Assembly (NCBI GenBank): GCA_945861845.1
Contig: CAMAWS010000202.1
Location: 1 to 6,464 of the forward strand
Direction: 5' to 3'
DNA length: 6,464 nt
From: Candidatus Sulfopaludibacter sp. SbA3
Lineage (GTDB): Bacteria; Acidobacteriota; Terriglobia; 20CM-2-55-15
The notes beneath the pieces are model-generated. The model was given only the letters and a program-made list of their open reading frames with translations. It had not been told where the DNA came from and did no database searches. Positions 1-5,762 of the stretch are shown here, in pieces (the first letter of the stretch is position 1; each line of letters begins with the position of its first letter). Position numbers and translations under genes: made by a program.

Positions 1-103
1 CAGGGCGGCAGTCTTCGCTGTATTGAGCGGCATTCTGGGATCGGTCTATCCATCCATGAAGGCGGCGGCCCAGGACCCCGTCGAAGCCCTTGCCTACGAG
101 TAA
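1..103 (+). CDS. FtsX/MacB/LolC-type ABC transporter permease, C-terminal fragment
   Basis: Only the last 33 residues are in the window; the reading frame starts at base 2 and ends with TAA at 101-103. The visible peptide has a hydrophobic helix (AVFAVLSGILGSVYPSMKAA) followed by the hallmark tail DPVEALAYE. In FtsX-domain permeases of the MacB/LolCE class, a last transmembrane helix runs into a 'YP..KA...DPVEALR.E' ending on the cytoplasmic side, and this matches closely. The ATPase gene starts 56 nt downstream on the same strand, so the two almost certainly form one transporter. LolC/E-like lipoprotein release, MacB-like export and other FtsX systems cannot be told apart from the fragment. 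The 56-nt gap contains an AT-rich hairpin (119-136) but no clear promoter. Confidence 0.85.
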   Translation, partial: RAAVFAVLSGILGSVYPSMKAAAQDPVEALAYE

Positions 104-159
104 TTCGCATCTTCCGGCGTTTTTATGGTAAAAAACTCTACTTTTGCGGTGAACTCCTG

Positions 160-894
160 ATGAAACCCCTTCTGGAAACGATTGATCTTCGAAAGACTTA
201 CAAGGTCGGCAAGATCGAAGTCGAAGCCTTGCGAGGCGTGAGCCTCAAGATAGGCGCGGGAGAGCTGGCAGCGATCATGGGCCCCTCTGGTTGTGGAAAA
301 TCCACGTTGATGCACTTGCTGGGCGCGATGGCCCAGGCTAGTTCCGGGAAGGCATTGATCGAGGGTCAGGACATCGCCGGGATGAATGACAGCGAAAGAA
401 CTGAAGTCCGCAGGAAGAAGATCGGATTTGTGTTCCAGAAGTTCAATCTGCTCCCGGCCCTGACGGCCGGGGCCAATATCGCAGTAGCCAGGACTATTCA
501 CACCGGTCACAAGGTTGATGGAAGCGATCCACATTTGTCAGAGCTTCTCGAATTGCTGATGATTCAGGACAAGATGGACCGGAAGCCATCCGAACTTTCC
601 GGCGGCGAGCAGCAGCGCGTCGCGATTGCACGCGCAGTCGTGAATCGGCCATCAATTCTACTGGCGGATGAGCCGACTGGAAGCCTGGACTCCAGGAACT
701 CTGAAATCGTACTGAACATGTTTCGCCAGCTGAACCGCGCGTTCAAGCAGACGATCATTCTCGTCACCCACAATCCGGAGCTTGCTGCCTATACGGACAG
801 GCTTATTGAAATGCGCGACGGAGTCGTCAAGAGCGATAACGGGGACCAGATTTTCTGGGACAGCAGCGGGGAACTGGCGACAGCCGGAACTTAG
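160..894 (+). CDS. LolD/MacB-type ABC transporter ATP-binding protein
   Basis: A 244-residue cytoplasmic ATPase that would power the FtsX-type permease encoded just upstream. All nucleotide-binding motifs are intact: Walker A GPSGCGKST (residues 41-49), Q-loop at Q93 in FVFQ, signature LSGGEQQR (146-153), Walker B ILLADE (166-171), D-loop SLD (175-177) and switch histidine H204. The phrases LRGVSL, GFVFQKFNLLPALTA and LADEPTGSLD are typical of the LolD/MacB/FtsE group, whose members work with FtsX-domain permeases by mechanotransmission rather than by classical channel transport. The C-terminus extends about 20 residues past the last core strand. The ATG at 160 is preceded by GGTGA (149-153), a modest ribosome site. 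The next gene begins 3 nt after the stop, which suggests co-transcription. The LolA-like protein two genes on favours a lipoprotein or lipid export role, but the substrate is not proven. Confidence 0.93.
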   Translation: MKPLLETIDLRKTYKVGKIEVEALRGVSLKIGAGELAAIMGPSGCGKSTLMHLLGAMAQASSGKALIEGQDIAGMNDSERTEVRRKKIGFVFQKFNLLPALTAGANIAVARTIHTGHKVDGSDPHLSELLELLMIQDKMDRKPSELSGGEQQRVAIARAVVNRPSILLADEPTGSLDSRNSEIVLNMFRQLNRAFKQTIILVTHNPELAAYTDRLIEMRDGVVKSDNGDQIFWDSSGELATAGT

Positions 895-897
895 CCC

Positions 898-1260
898 ATG
901 AAGAAATTCTTTCTTTGGTCGTTTGAGAGAGGTTCGATTCAATACGATTTCATCTGCGTGGTTATCCTTGCGTTCATATTTGTCACTCCCGCCCGGATTT
1001 TTGACGACCGCCCGGACTTCATGCGCGTATTGCCCGGCGAAAACGTTCGGAAGACGAGCGATGGGAACGGAAATACCGTTTTCACCGTCAAAGTAGACAC
1101 GACTGAATTCTCGGCGACAGAAATTACCGAGAAGGTTGCAGTCGACAGGTTGAACAAAACACTCAATGAGCCGATTAAGGTTTCGCGTACGCTTCCCATA
1201 TACGACACGATGGGCTTGCTGGTCGCCTATTCTTTATGGGTTGAAGAATATGAGAAATAG
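898..1260 (+). CDS. Small single-span membrane protein of unknown function in a Lol-like operon
   Basis: I cannot assign this 120-residue protein to a characterised family. The N-terminus is basic and aromatic (MKKFFLWSFERGS), followed by one hydrophobic segment at about residues 16-35 (YDFICVVILAFIFVTPARIF). The remaining ~85 residues are hydrophilic and probably periplasmic, since positive charges sit before the span. They contain a beta-rich stretch (TVFTVKVDTTEF, 60-71), a helix-like stretch (TEITEKVAVDRLNKTLNE, 74-91) and a C-terminal part ending in LLVAYSLWVEEYEK. The start lies 3 nt after the ATPase stop with almost no Shine-Dalgarno sequence, which points to translational coupling. 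Its last 11 nt overlap the start of the LolA-like gene. Its position between ATPase and carrier suggests an accessory subunit of the exporter, but this is inference. I recall similar small proteins in Acidobacteriota but cannot confirm it here. Confidence 0.75.
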   Translation: MKKFFLWSFERGSIQYDFICVVILAFIFVTPARIFDDRPDFMRVLPGENVRKTSDGNGNTVFTVKVDTTEFSATEITEKVAVDRLNKTLNEPIKVSRTLPIYDTMGLLVAYSLWVEEYEK

Positions 1261-1942
1261 GCGGGTTTTCTGTCTCTTGTTGGTGGGCATCCTTTCCCTC
1301 GCCGCTCCGCTGAAGGCAGCGCAACAGAATACCTATACGATCGATCAGGTCCTTACGAAGATGGGTGAGATCGGCAAGACTTTCCGGTCGATGCAGGCGG
1401 ACGTTGAACGGACCAAGGTTACGGTAATTGTGAATGACAGGTATATGGATTACGGAACCGTGCACTTTGCCCGGCGCGGCACGGAGTCCCGTATCAAGTT
1501 CGACATTACACGGCCCGAACAGCAACGTGTTCTGTTCGACAAAGGAAAGGCCCTGCTGTATTTCCCAAAGCTGAAACAAGTGCAGGAATACACGATGGGC
1601 AAGAATCAGGACAAGGCTGAGTTTCTCCTGGTGGGATTCGGGCAATCCAGCGAGAGCATCAGGGAGTTCTATAACGTTTCCCTTGCGGGCGAGGAAGTCA
1701 TTAACGGCCAGAAGACGAGCATTGTCGATCTGAAACCAAAGTCCGTCCAGGCGAAGGCGATGTTCGCGAACATCCGTCTCTGGATCGACCACCAGCGATG
1801 GATACCGGTTCAGAGTCAAACAACAGAGGCCGGCGGCGACTACATGATTTACAAGTTTACCAACCTGAAGATGAACGTTCGCATCCCTGAATCCGTATTT
1901 GATTTGAAGCTGCCGAAGGATGTCCAGGTTATCAAGATGTGA
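1250..1942 (+). CDS. LolA-like outer-membrane lipoprotein-sorting (carrier) protein, secreted
   Basis: A 230-residue exported protein of the LolA/LolB-like family. These are periplasmic proteins whose open beta-barrel shields acyl chains, so they carry lipoproteins or other lipids. I chose ATG 1250 rather than the in-frame ATG at 1166. From 1250 the protein begins with a classic signal peptide: basic MRNRR, hydrophobic core about 6-19, and an AXA-like cleavage site near residues 21-24. The longer form would bury this behind 28 extra residues translated from the upstream gene's other frame. GGTTGAAGA (1239-1247) may serve as ribosome site. The mature part shows family features: SMQADVERTK near the N-terminus, RIKFDITRPEQQRVLFDKGKA-like strands, LLYFPKLKQVQEY, and the ending VFDLKLPKDVQVIK. 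The signal region has no lipobox (the only early Cys is residue 8), so it is probably soluble. It is the last gene of the operon and overlaps its predecessor by 11 nt. True LolA function is plausible but not certain; many paralogues carry other lipids. Confidence 0.85.
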   Translation: MRNRRVFCLLLVGILSLAAPLKAAQQNTYTIDQVLTKMGEIGKTFRSMQADVERTKVTVIVNDRYMDYGTVHFARRGTESRIKFDITRPEQQRVLFDKGKALLYFPKLKQVQEYTMGKNQDKAEFLLVGFGQSSESIREFYNVSLAGEEVINGQKTSIVDLKPKSVQAKAMFANIRLWIDHQRWIPVQSQTTEAGGDYMIYKFTNLKMNVRIPESVFDLKLPKDVQVIKM

Positions 1943-1944
1943 GC

Positions 1945-1976
1945 GGCTGCGAACGCAAGCCGGATAGGGCGCAGCC
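1945..1976. terminator. Inverted repeat between convergent operons, possible bidirectional terminator
   Basis: GGCTGCG (1945-1951) and CGCAGCC (1970-1976) form a perfect 7-bp GC-rich stem around an 18-nt loop. It occupies most of the 42-nt gap between the LolA-like stop (1942) and the stop of the convergent phosphatidyltransferase (1985). The location is right for a shared terminator. However, neither strand has a run of T after the stem, so it is not a canonical intrinsic terminator. It could be a weak or Rho-assisted terminator, an mRNA 3'-end-stabilising hairpin, or chance. Confidence 0.4.
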
Positions 1977-1984
1977 ATCAACGA

Positions 1985-2608
1985 TCAAGGAATTGACTTT
2001 GTCCTGTTGGTCTCCTGCCACGTGTACCAGATTCGCTGGGAAACCGTCCAATTCGAAAGTATCGCCATTACCCATAACACCGCGGCCATTCGGTTCGTCA
2101 GTGCCCCGATGATGAGCAGAACGACGCGTTCCGGCCGCTCCAGGAAACCCACCTTGCAGGCGGGAATGAGGGACTCGGCTCTCGCCCTTATATAGCTGGT
2201 CATTACCGAACCGATGATGACGAGCCCTGTAAGGCCGACGTAGAAGATGCTGTCCATCTTTGCATACCAGATGACCAGCCCGAGAAGCAGGAGCAGATCG
2301 GAATAGCGGTCGATCACTGAATCGAAAAAAGCCCCGAATTTGGTCGCCTTGTGTGTGTAGCGCGCCACTTCGCCATCGACGATATCGAAGATACCGGCAA
2401 ACAGCACCACCAGGCCGGCCCAGAAGAACAGGCCCTTCGCAAACAGCACGGTCGCGTAAATATTAATTCCCAGTCCGATCAGCGTGAGCACGTTTGGATT
2501 GAATTTCAGATAGGAGAGAAGGATGACAATCCAGTCGATGACCTGTTTGCCGCCGGCGCCGATACGCCCGGTAATGGACTGCTGTTGCTGGTGCGTGACT
2601 TGAGACAT
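1985..2608 (-). CDS. CDP-alcohol phosphatidyltransferase family membrane enzyme
   Basis: A 207-residue multi-span inner-membrane enzyme that transfers a phosphatidyl group from a CDP-lipid to an alcohol acceptor in phospholipid synthesis. The catalytic signature D-x2-D-G-x2-A-R-x8-G-x3-D-x3-D is complete: D75, D78, G79, A82, R83, G92, D96 and D100. The first three Asp bind metal and CDP; the last is the likely general base. Hydrophobic segments lie at about 40-57, 61-77, 105-115, 122-138 and 162-184. The segment YIRARAES (139-146) followed by GFLERPERV (154-162) resembles phosphatidylinositol-phosphate or archaetidylinositol-phosphate synthases more than PgsA or Pss, but the acceptor alcohol cannot be fixed from sequence alone. 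The ATG shares one base with the TGA of the preceding Gre-factor gene (TGATG at 2606-2610), implying translational coupling. It is the last gene of the mla-like operon, so lipid synthesis and lipid transport are probably co-expressed. Confidence 0.9.
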   Translation of the reverse strand: MSQVTHQQQQSITGRIGAGGKQVIDWIVILLSYLKFNPNVLTLIGLGINIYATVLFAKGLFFWAGLVVLFAGIFDIVDGEVARYTHKATKFGAFFDSVIDRYSDLLLLLGLVIWYAKMDSIFYVGLTGLVIIGSVMTSYIRARAESLIPACKVGFLERPERVVLLIIGALTNRMAAVLWVMAILSNWTVSQRIWYTWQETNRTKSIP

Positions 2609-3078
2609 CAGGCCTTATCGTGCATTGTCGTGAAGCTCAGCACCTCGAAAGTTCTTGTTCCTGCCGGGATCTTCGCTTCGACGGTATCGCCCTGGCGTTT
2701 GTTGAGAAGACTACGCCCGATGGGCGATGTCGTTGAGATCAAACCTGCGGCGACGTCGGCGTCCTCGCTGGTCACCAGCCTATAAGTGACCTGTTCGTTC
2801 TTGTCGACGTCCAGGAGGATGACAGTGGAACCCAGCGAGATCCGGTCGCGAGGAATCTTTTCAAAATTGATCATCGACAGGTCGGCCGCCCGCTGTTTGA
2901 GATGGCCAAGCCGCACCCGAACGAAGTCCTGGCGTTCCCGGGCGGCCGAATAATCGGCATTTTCGCTCAGGTCTCCCATCGCCGCCGCTATCTTCAGGGC
3001 GCGCGGGAGTTCCTCGCGCAGCTCCTTTTCGAGCACTTGAATTTCTTCTTCCAGTTTTTTCCTTATGTCCGAGCTCAT
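2608..3078 (-). CDS. greA: GreA-type transcription elongation (transcript cleavage) factor
   Basis: A 156-residue cytoplasmic protein of the GreA/GreB family. It enters the RNA polymerase secondary channel and stimulates cleavage of backtracked RNA. Residues 1-75 form the antiparallel coiled coil. The tip carries GDLSENADYSAARERQ (35-50) with the two acidic residues needed for cleavage, D36 and E39, matching GreA's GDL.EN motif. Residues about 80-152 form the FKBP-like C-terminal domain, with LGSTVILLDVD, TYRLVTSEDAD and the conserved SPIGRSLLNKRQGDTV (118-133). Length is normal for GreA (about 158). The first residues are a little shorter than in E. coli GreA, but no better upstream start exists: the preceding MCE gene's stop is only 3 nt away. 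There is no strong ribosome site, so coupling to mlaD translation is likely. Its presence inside a lipid transport operon is unusual by function. GreB-like identity is possible, but the tip motif favours GreA. Confidence 0.92.
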   Translation of the reverse strand: MSSDIRKKLEEEIQVLEKELREELPRALKIAAAMGDLSENADYSAARERQDFVRVRLGHLKQRAADLSMINFEKIPRDRISLGSTVILLDVDKNEQVTYRLVTSEDADVAAGLISTTSPIGRSLLNKRQGDTVEAKIPAGTRTFEVLSFTTMHDKA

Positions 3079-3081
3079 GTC

Positions 3082-4158
3082 TTAAAACAACCTGAAATTG
3101 ATAGTGAGGAATTTCTTGGGGTCCTGCCTGAAATCGTATAACAGTTTCAGGACCTCCGACGACGTCTGATTGAGGCTGTTGTACAGCGCCGGGTCACTGG
3201 TGAGCTTGCCGAGCGTGCCCTGGCCATTTTCAATGGACGTCACCAGAGTGGAAACTTTGGTCATGGTCTCGCGCATTTCGTTATAGAGCGCGTCGTCGGT
3301 AGTGAGCTTGCCTAGTGTCCCTTCGCCACGCTCGATTCTATCCGCGAGAGTCTGGAAGCGCGCAACAAGTTCGTCCGACCTGTTGTAAAGCGACGGGTCG
3401 TTGACGAATTTCCCGATGGTTCCTTCGCCGCGCTCGACACGGGCAATGACGCTATCGACCCGGTCCATTGTCGTGCTGATGCGCTGGTACAGTCCGTCGT
3501 CGGACATCAGCCTGCCTATCGTTCCGTTCCCTGTTCTTGCGTCGCGCACGAGGGTTGTCATTTCCACGGTCGCCTGGTTCGCATTATCGTAGATCGAGGT
3601 GTCGGAGAGGAATTTCCCGATGGTTCCTTCGCCGCGGTCCACGCGTTCAGCCATTCGTCTGAACTGGTCGCTGAGGACTGATAGATTCGCAACGAAATCA
3701 TTGGTACTGGTAATGATCTGCCGGATGTCACCGGTTTCGACGCCCTGCAACGATCCGCCATCGGGGATAGGTTGTCCCGCATCGGTGCCGCGCGTCATCT
3801 CCACGTGCATGTCGCCTAGCAGGCCGGTTGTCAGGATGTTCGCAGTCGAATCGCTGCGAATGATGTTCTGGAATCGCTGGTCGAGCTGCATTACGGCTTC
3901 GACGGACCTGTTGGGATCGCCTTGCGTTGATATGCGAACGGTATCCACGTTGCCGATGGTGACTCCTTCGAGCCAGATTTCGGCGCCGGTGCGCAGGCCG
4001 TTAGCGGATGGGAAATAGGCTGTAACGGTGTACTTGGGAATGAAAAAACCAGAGTCCCCTCCGATGTAAAAAATTGCCAGCAGCAGCAGGGCGAAGCTGC
4101 CCGTAACGAGCAAGCCGACGCGGAGTTCCGCCCAGGCCATTGTTTTACGTTGCGCCAT
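3082..4158 (-). CDS. mlaD: MlaD-family MCE-domain lipid transport protein with C-terminal 34-residue repeats
   Basis: A 358-residue inner-membrane-anchored substrate-binding subunit of an Mla-type phospholipid ABC transporter. A short cytoplasmic N-terminus (MAQRKTMAWAELRVG) leads into one transmembrane helix (about 14-33). An MCE domain (about 42-123) follows, with the typical SANGLRTGAEIWLEGVTIG (51-69) and the pore-loop motif TTGLLGD (110-116), which in MlaD lines the hydrophobic pore of the hexameric ring. A helical linker (145-175) joins five tandem repeats with GxGT at 176, 210, 244, 278 and 312. The protein ends DPKKFLTINFRLF, a tail style I associate with MCE proteins of this type. 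E. coli MlaD is only about 183 residues, so the C-terminal half is extra. The start is well supported by GAGGTAAG (about 4164-4171) upstream of ATG 4158. The gene lies 27 nt after mlaF and 3 nt before the Gre-factor gene. The tail probably extends into the periplasm, but its partner is unknown. Confidence 0.92.
   Translation of the reverse strand: MAQRKTMAWAELRVGLLVTGSFALLLLAIFYIGGDSGFFIPKYTVTAYFPSANGLRTGAEIWLEGVTIGNVDTVRISTQGDPNRSVEAVMQLDQRFQNIIRSDSTANILTTGLLGDMHVEMTRGTDAGQPIPDGGSLQGVETGDIRQIITSTNDFVANLSVLSDQFRRMAERVDRGEGTIGKFLSDTSIYDNANQATVEMTTLVRDARTGNGTIGRLMSDDGLYQRISTTMDRVDSVIARVERGEGTIGKFVNDPSLYNRSDELVARFQTLADRIERGEGTLGKLTTDDALYNEMRETMTKVSTLVTSIENGQGTLGKLTSDPALYNSLNQTSSEVLKLLYDFRQDPKKFLTINFRLF
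3124..3633 (-). repeat. Five tandem 34-residue (102-nt) repeats in the C-terminal half of the MCE protein
   Basis: Five units with exactly constant period start at residues 176, 210, 244, 278 and 312. Each follows the pattern G-x-G-T-(I/L)-G-(K/R)-(F/L)-x-x-D-x-x-(I/L)-Y, then about 19 residues of amphipathic helix with hydrophobic spacing, usually ending in a (V/I)(E/D)R- or IEN-type turn before the next GxGT. Units 3 and 4 begin RGEGT; unit 5 has NGQGT and unit 2 TGNGT. The DNA is partly conserved too: one 27-nt stretch is identical at 3406-3432 and 3610-3636, exactly two periods (204 nt) apart. This indicates growth by duplication, or homogenisation by recombination. Confidence 0.95.
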
Positions 4159-4185
4159 GATTCTTACCTCTTCGATTTGGTTGGT

Positions 4186-4986
4186 TCATGCCAGAAATCT
4201 CTTGATATAGGGATCCTCAGACCTGCGGAGCAGTTCATCCGGTCCTTCGAAAATAATCTTTCCGTCACGGAGCAGAAGGAATCGTGTGTTTGCAATACAG
4301 AGCGTCGCGCCTTCCCGGTGATATGTCGTCGTTGGTCCTCCATTCGAGGCATATTGAGTGGCGAGCGTGAAAGCATCGCGCAGCCGATGAGTGACGAAGA
4401 CGCCTGTGACTCCTTTTATGTCGCGCAGTGCGATGATCAGTTCGTTGATCCTGCGTGAAGTAATGGGATCGAGCCCGGCGGTCGGCTCGTCGTACAGCAT
4501 GATGTCCGGATGGCCGATAAGCGCACGGGCCAGGGCGACGCGCCGTTTCATTCCGCCGGAAAGCTCGGAAGGCATCTTGTCGATCGCGTCTTCAAGCCCG
4601 ACAAAACCGAGTGTTTCGCGCACTTTCGACTCGATTTCATCTTCGTCGACCCCGATTTCGTAGAGTTGATACGCCACATTCTCGCGCACTGACAGTGAAT
4701 CGAAAAGCGCGGACTCCTGGAAAACCATTCCGATCTTGCCGCGGACGGCGACGAGATCCGACTCTTTCATCCTCGTAATTTCCTGGCCCTCAACAAGGAT
4801 CTCGCCTTCGTCCGGCCTGTCGAGTCCCATTATCAGTTTGAGAATTGTGGATTTTCCTGAACCGCTTGCCCCGATGATGATCTTTGTCTCACCGCGAAAT
4901 ACCTTGAACGAGACGCCATCGAGAACCGGCTCATCCCCGTAGTACTTGACCACGTTTTTCATCTCGAGAACGTATTCGCTGGTCAT
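4186..4986 (-). CDS. mlaF: MlaF-type ABC transporter ATP-binding protein
   Basis: A 266-residue cytoplasmic ATPase driving the MlaE/MlaD lipid transporter. I place the start at ATG 4986, which overlaps the mlaE stop as ATGA (4983-4986). The open frame continues 43 codons further upstream inside mlaE, but that stretch is Pro/Arg/His-rich shadow sequence. Motifs are complete: Walker A GASGSGKST (39-47), Q-loop Q90 in MVFQESALFDSLSV (an MlaF hallmark), signature LSGGMKRR (142-149; LSGGM is typical of Mla/Mce ATPases), Walker B IMLYDE (162-167), AGLDP (170-174) and switch H200. After H200 the chain has an elongated segment (about 212-233) before FLLLRDGKIIFEG (236-248), making it longer than the E. 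coli layout. The C-terminus ends SEDPYIKRFLA, like other MlaF proteins. It is followed after 27 nt by mlaD. Confidence 0.93.
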   Translation of the reverse strand: MTSEYVLEMKNVVKYYGDEPVLDGVSFKVFRGETKIIIGASGSGKSTILKLIMGLDRPDEGEILVEGQEITRMKESDLVAVRGKIGMVFQESALFDSLSVRENVAYQLYEIGVDEDEIESKVRETLGFVGLEDAIDKMPSELSGGMKRRVALARALIGHPDIMLYDEPTAGLDPITSRRINELIIALRDIKGVTGVFVTHRLRDAFTLATQYASNGGPTTTYHREGATLCIANTRFLLLRDGKIIFEGPDELLRRSEDPYIKRFLA

Positions 4987-5744
4987 TGTGTATACGCGAG
5001 GATGATGCGGGTGAGGATCAGGTTGAAAACCAGGATCAGTATCGAGGACGCCACGACGGCCTGTGTTGTCGACCGGCCGACGCCCTGTGTTCCACCGTGC
5101 GTCCGGAGACCGCAATGGCAGCCAACGATCGAAAGGGTTGCGCCGAACACCAAAGGTTTGAGCAGGCCTCCCACCACGTCCATATAGTTAAGGGCATCCC
5201 ACGCGGAGTTCAGGTAGAGGTTCGAACTGATATGGAGCACGAACACTGCGACAAAAAGACCGCCGATCACGCCGACCGCATCGGCAACCACCGTCAGGAT
5301 CGGAAGCATGGTCGTGGTGGCGACCACTCTCGGAACTACAAGCTTCTTTATTGGATCTGTGCCAAGCGCGCGCATCGCATTGATTTGCTCGGTCACGAGC
5401 ATCGAGCCAAGTTCCGAAGCGATGCCGGAGCCAACCCGCCCGGCCACCATCAGCGACGCGAGAACCGGGCCCAGTTCCCGCACAAGCGAAACCGCTACCA
5501 ATTGGCCGGTAAATCCGATGGCGCCAAATGTTGAAAGCGTTTTCGATGTTTGAAGAGTCAGCACCGCTCCCGTAAAAAATCCAGTGAGAATAATGACTGC
5601 AAGCGACCCCACGCCGATGACATCCATCTGCGTCAGGACATCTTTCAGGTAGAGCGGTCTTTTGAAGGCGCTGATGAAGATTTTAGCTGCGAGTGAGGAG
5701 ATGTCCTGCACCTCCTTGATCGCGGCTTTCGGCGTAAGCGGCAT
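4983..5744 (-). CDS. mlaE: MlaE-type phospholipid ABC transporter permease
   Basis: A 253-residue inner-membrane permease of the MlaE/YrbE family, the membrane core of the Mla system that moves phospholipid between the inner membrane and the MCE ring. An N-terminal amphipathic stretch (1-40) precedes about five membrane segments: roughly 43-64, 80-100, 136-170, 190-208 and 230-251. Family signatures are RELGPVLASLMVAGRVGSG (89-107), ASELGSMLVTEQINAMRALG (109-128, the coupling-helix region, with N122 where E. coli has Asp) and GLRTHGGTQGVGRSTTQAVV (212-231). An upstream in-frame stop at 5757-5759 makes ATG 5744 the first possible ATG start. The 12 nt before it contain no Shine-Dalgarno sequence. 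This is the first gene of the operon, ahead of mlaF and mlaD. Function as an MCE-system permease is secure; import versus export direction is not determined. Confidence 0.94.
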   Translation of the reverse strand: MPLTPKAAIKEVQDISSLAAKIFISAFKRPLYLKDVLTQMDVIGVGSLAVIILTGFFTGAVLTLQTSKTLSTFGAIGFTGQLVAVSLVRELGPVLASLMVAGRVGSGIASELGSMLVTEQINAMRALGTDPIKKLVVPRVVATTTMLPILTVVADAVGVIGGLFVAVFVLHISSNLYLNSAWDALNYMDVVGGLLKPLVFGATLSIVGCHCGLRTHGGTQGVGRSTTQAVVASSILILVFNLILTRIILAYTQ

Positions 5745-5753
5745 TGCGGGGAG

Positions 5754-5762
5754 ATTTTACCA
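5754..5762 (-). promoter_or_regulatory. Candidate extended -10 promoter element for mlaE operon
   Basis: On the - strand the sequence reads TGGTAAAAT. This is the extended -10 pattern TGn followed by a hexamer that differs from TATAAT at one base. No good -35 is found 16-18 nt upstream (the region is CCCGCG-like), which extended -10 promoters can tolerate. The hexamer ends only 9 nt before the mlaE ATG, so transcription would start about at the start codon and give a leaderless or nearly leaderless mRNA. That fits the lack of a ribosome site before mlaE, but a chance match is possible. Confidence 0.3.

Noticed and set aside
119..136. AT-rich hairpin GTTTTT/AAAAAC between permease and ATPase genes as a terminator
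   Set aside because: The stem is six A/T-dominated pairs with no GC-rich arm and no following T-run, so it is too weak to call.
1166..1249. Longer N-terminus for the LolA-like protein from ATG 1166
   Set aside because: It adds 28 Arg/Trp-rich residues that are the shadow of the upstream gene and would bury a clear signal peptide starting at 1250.
1961..1976. Resemblance of GCCGGATAGGGCGCAGCC to enterobacterial REP elements
   Set aside because: There is a single partial copy in the window and the host does not look enterobacterial; the stem is better seen as a local convergent-gene hairpin.
1175..1981. Long - strand open frame opposite the LolA-like gene
   Set aside because: It mirrors the coding frame of a well-supported secreted protein, and its peptide (His/Leu/Arg-rich) matches no family I know.
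4987..5115. 43-codon N-terminal extension of mlaF into mlaE
   Set aside because: The extension is Pro/Arg/His-rich and lies in mlaE coding sequence; the ATGA overlap at 4983-4986 gives a normal MlaF start.
5709..5717. Perfect Shine-Dalgarno-like AAGGAGGTG on the - strand inside mlaE codons 10-12
   Set aside because: No ATG, GTG or TTG follows at suitable spacing in that frame, so it cannot define a later mlaE start; it is explained by Lys-Glu-Val codons.
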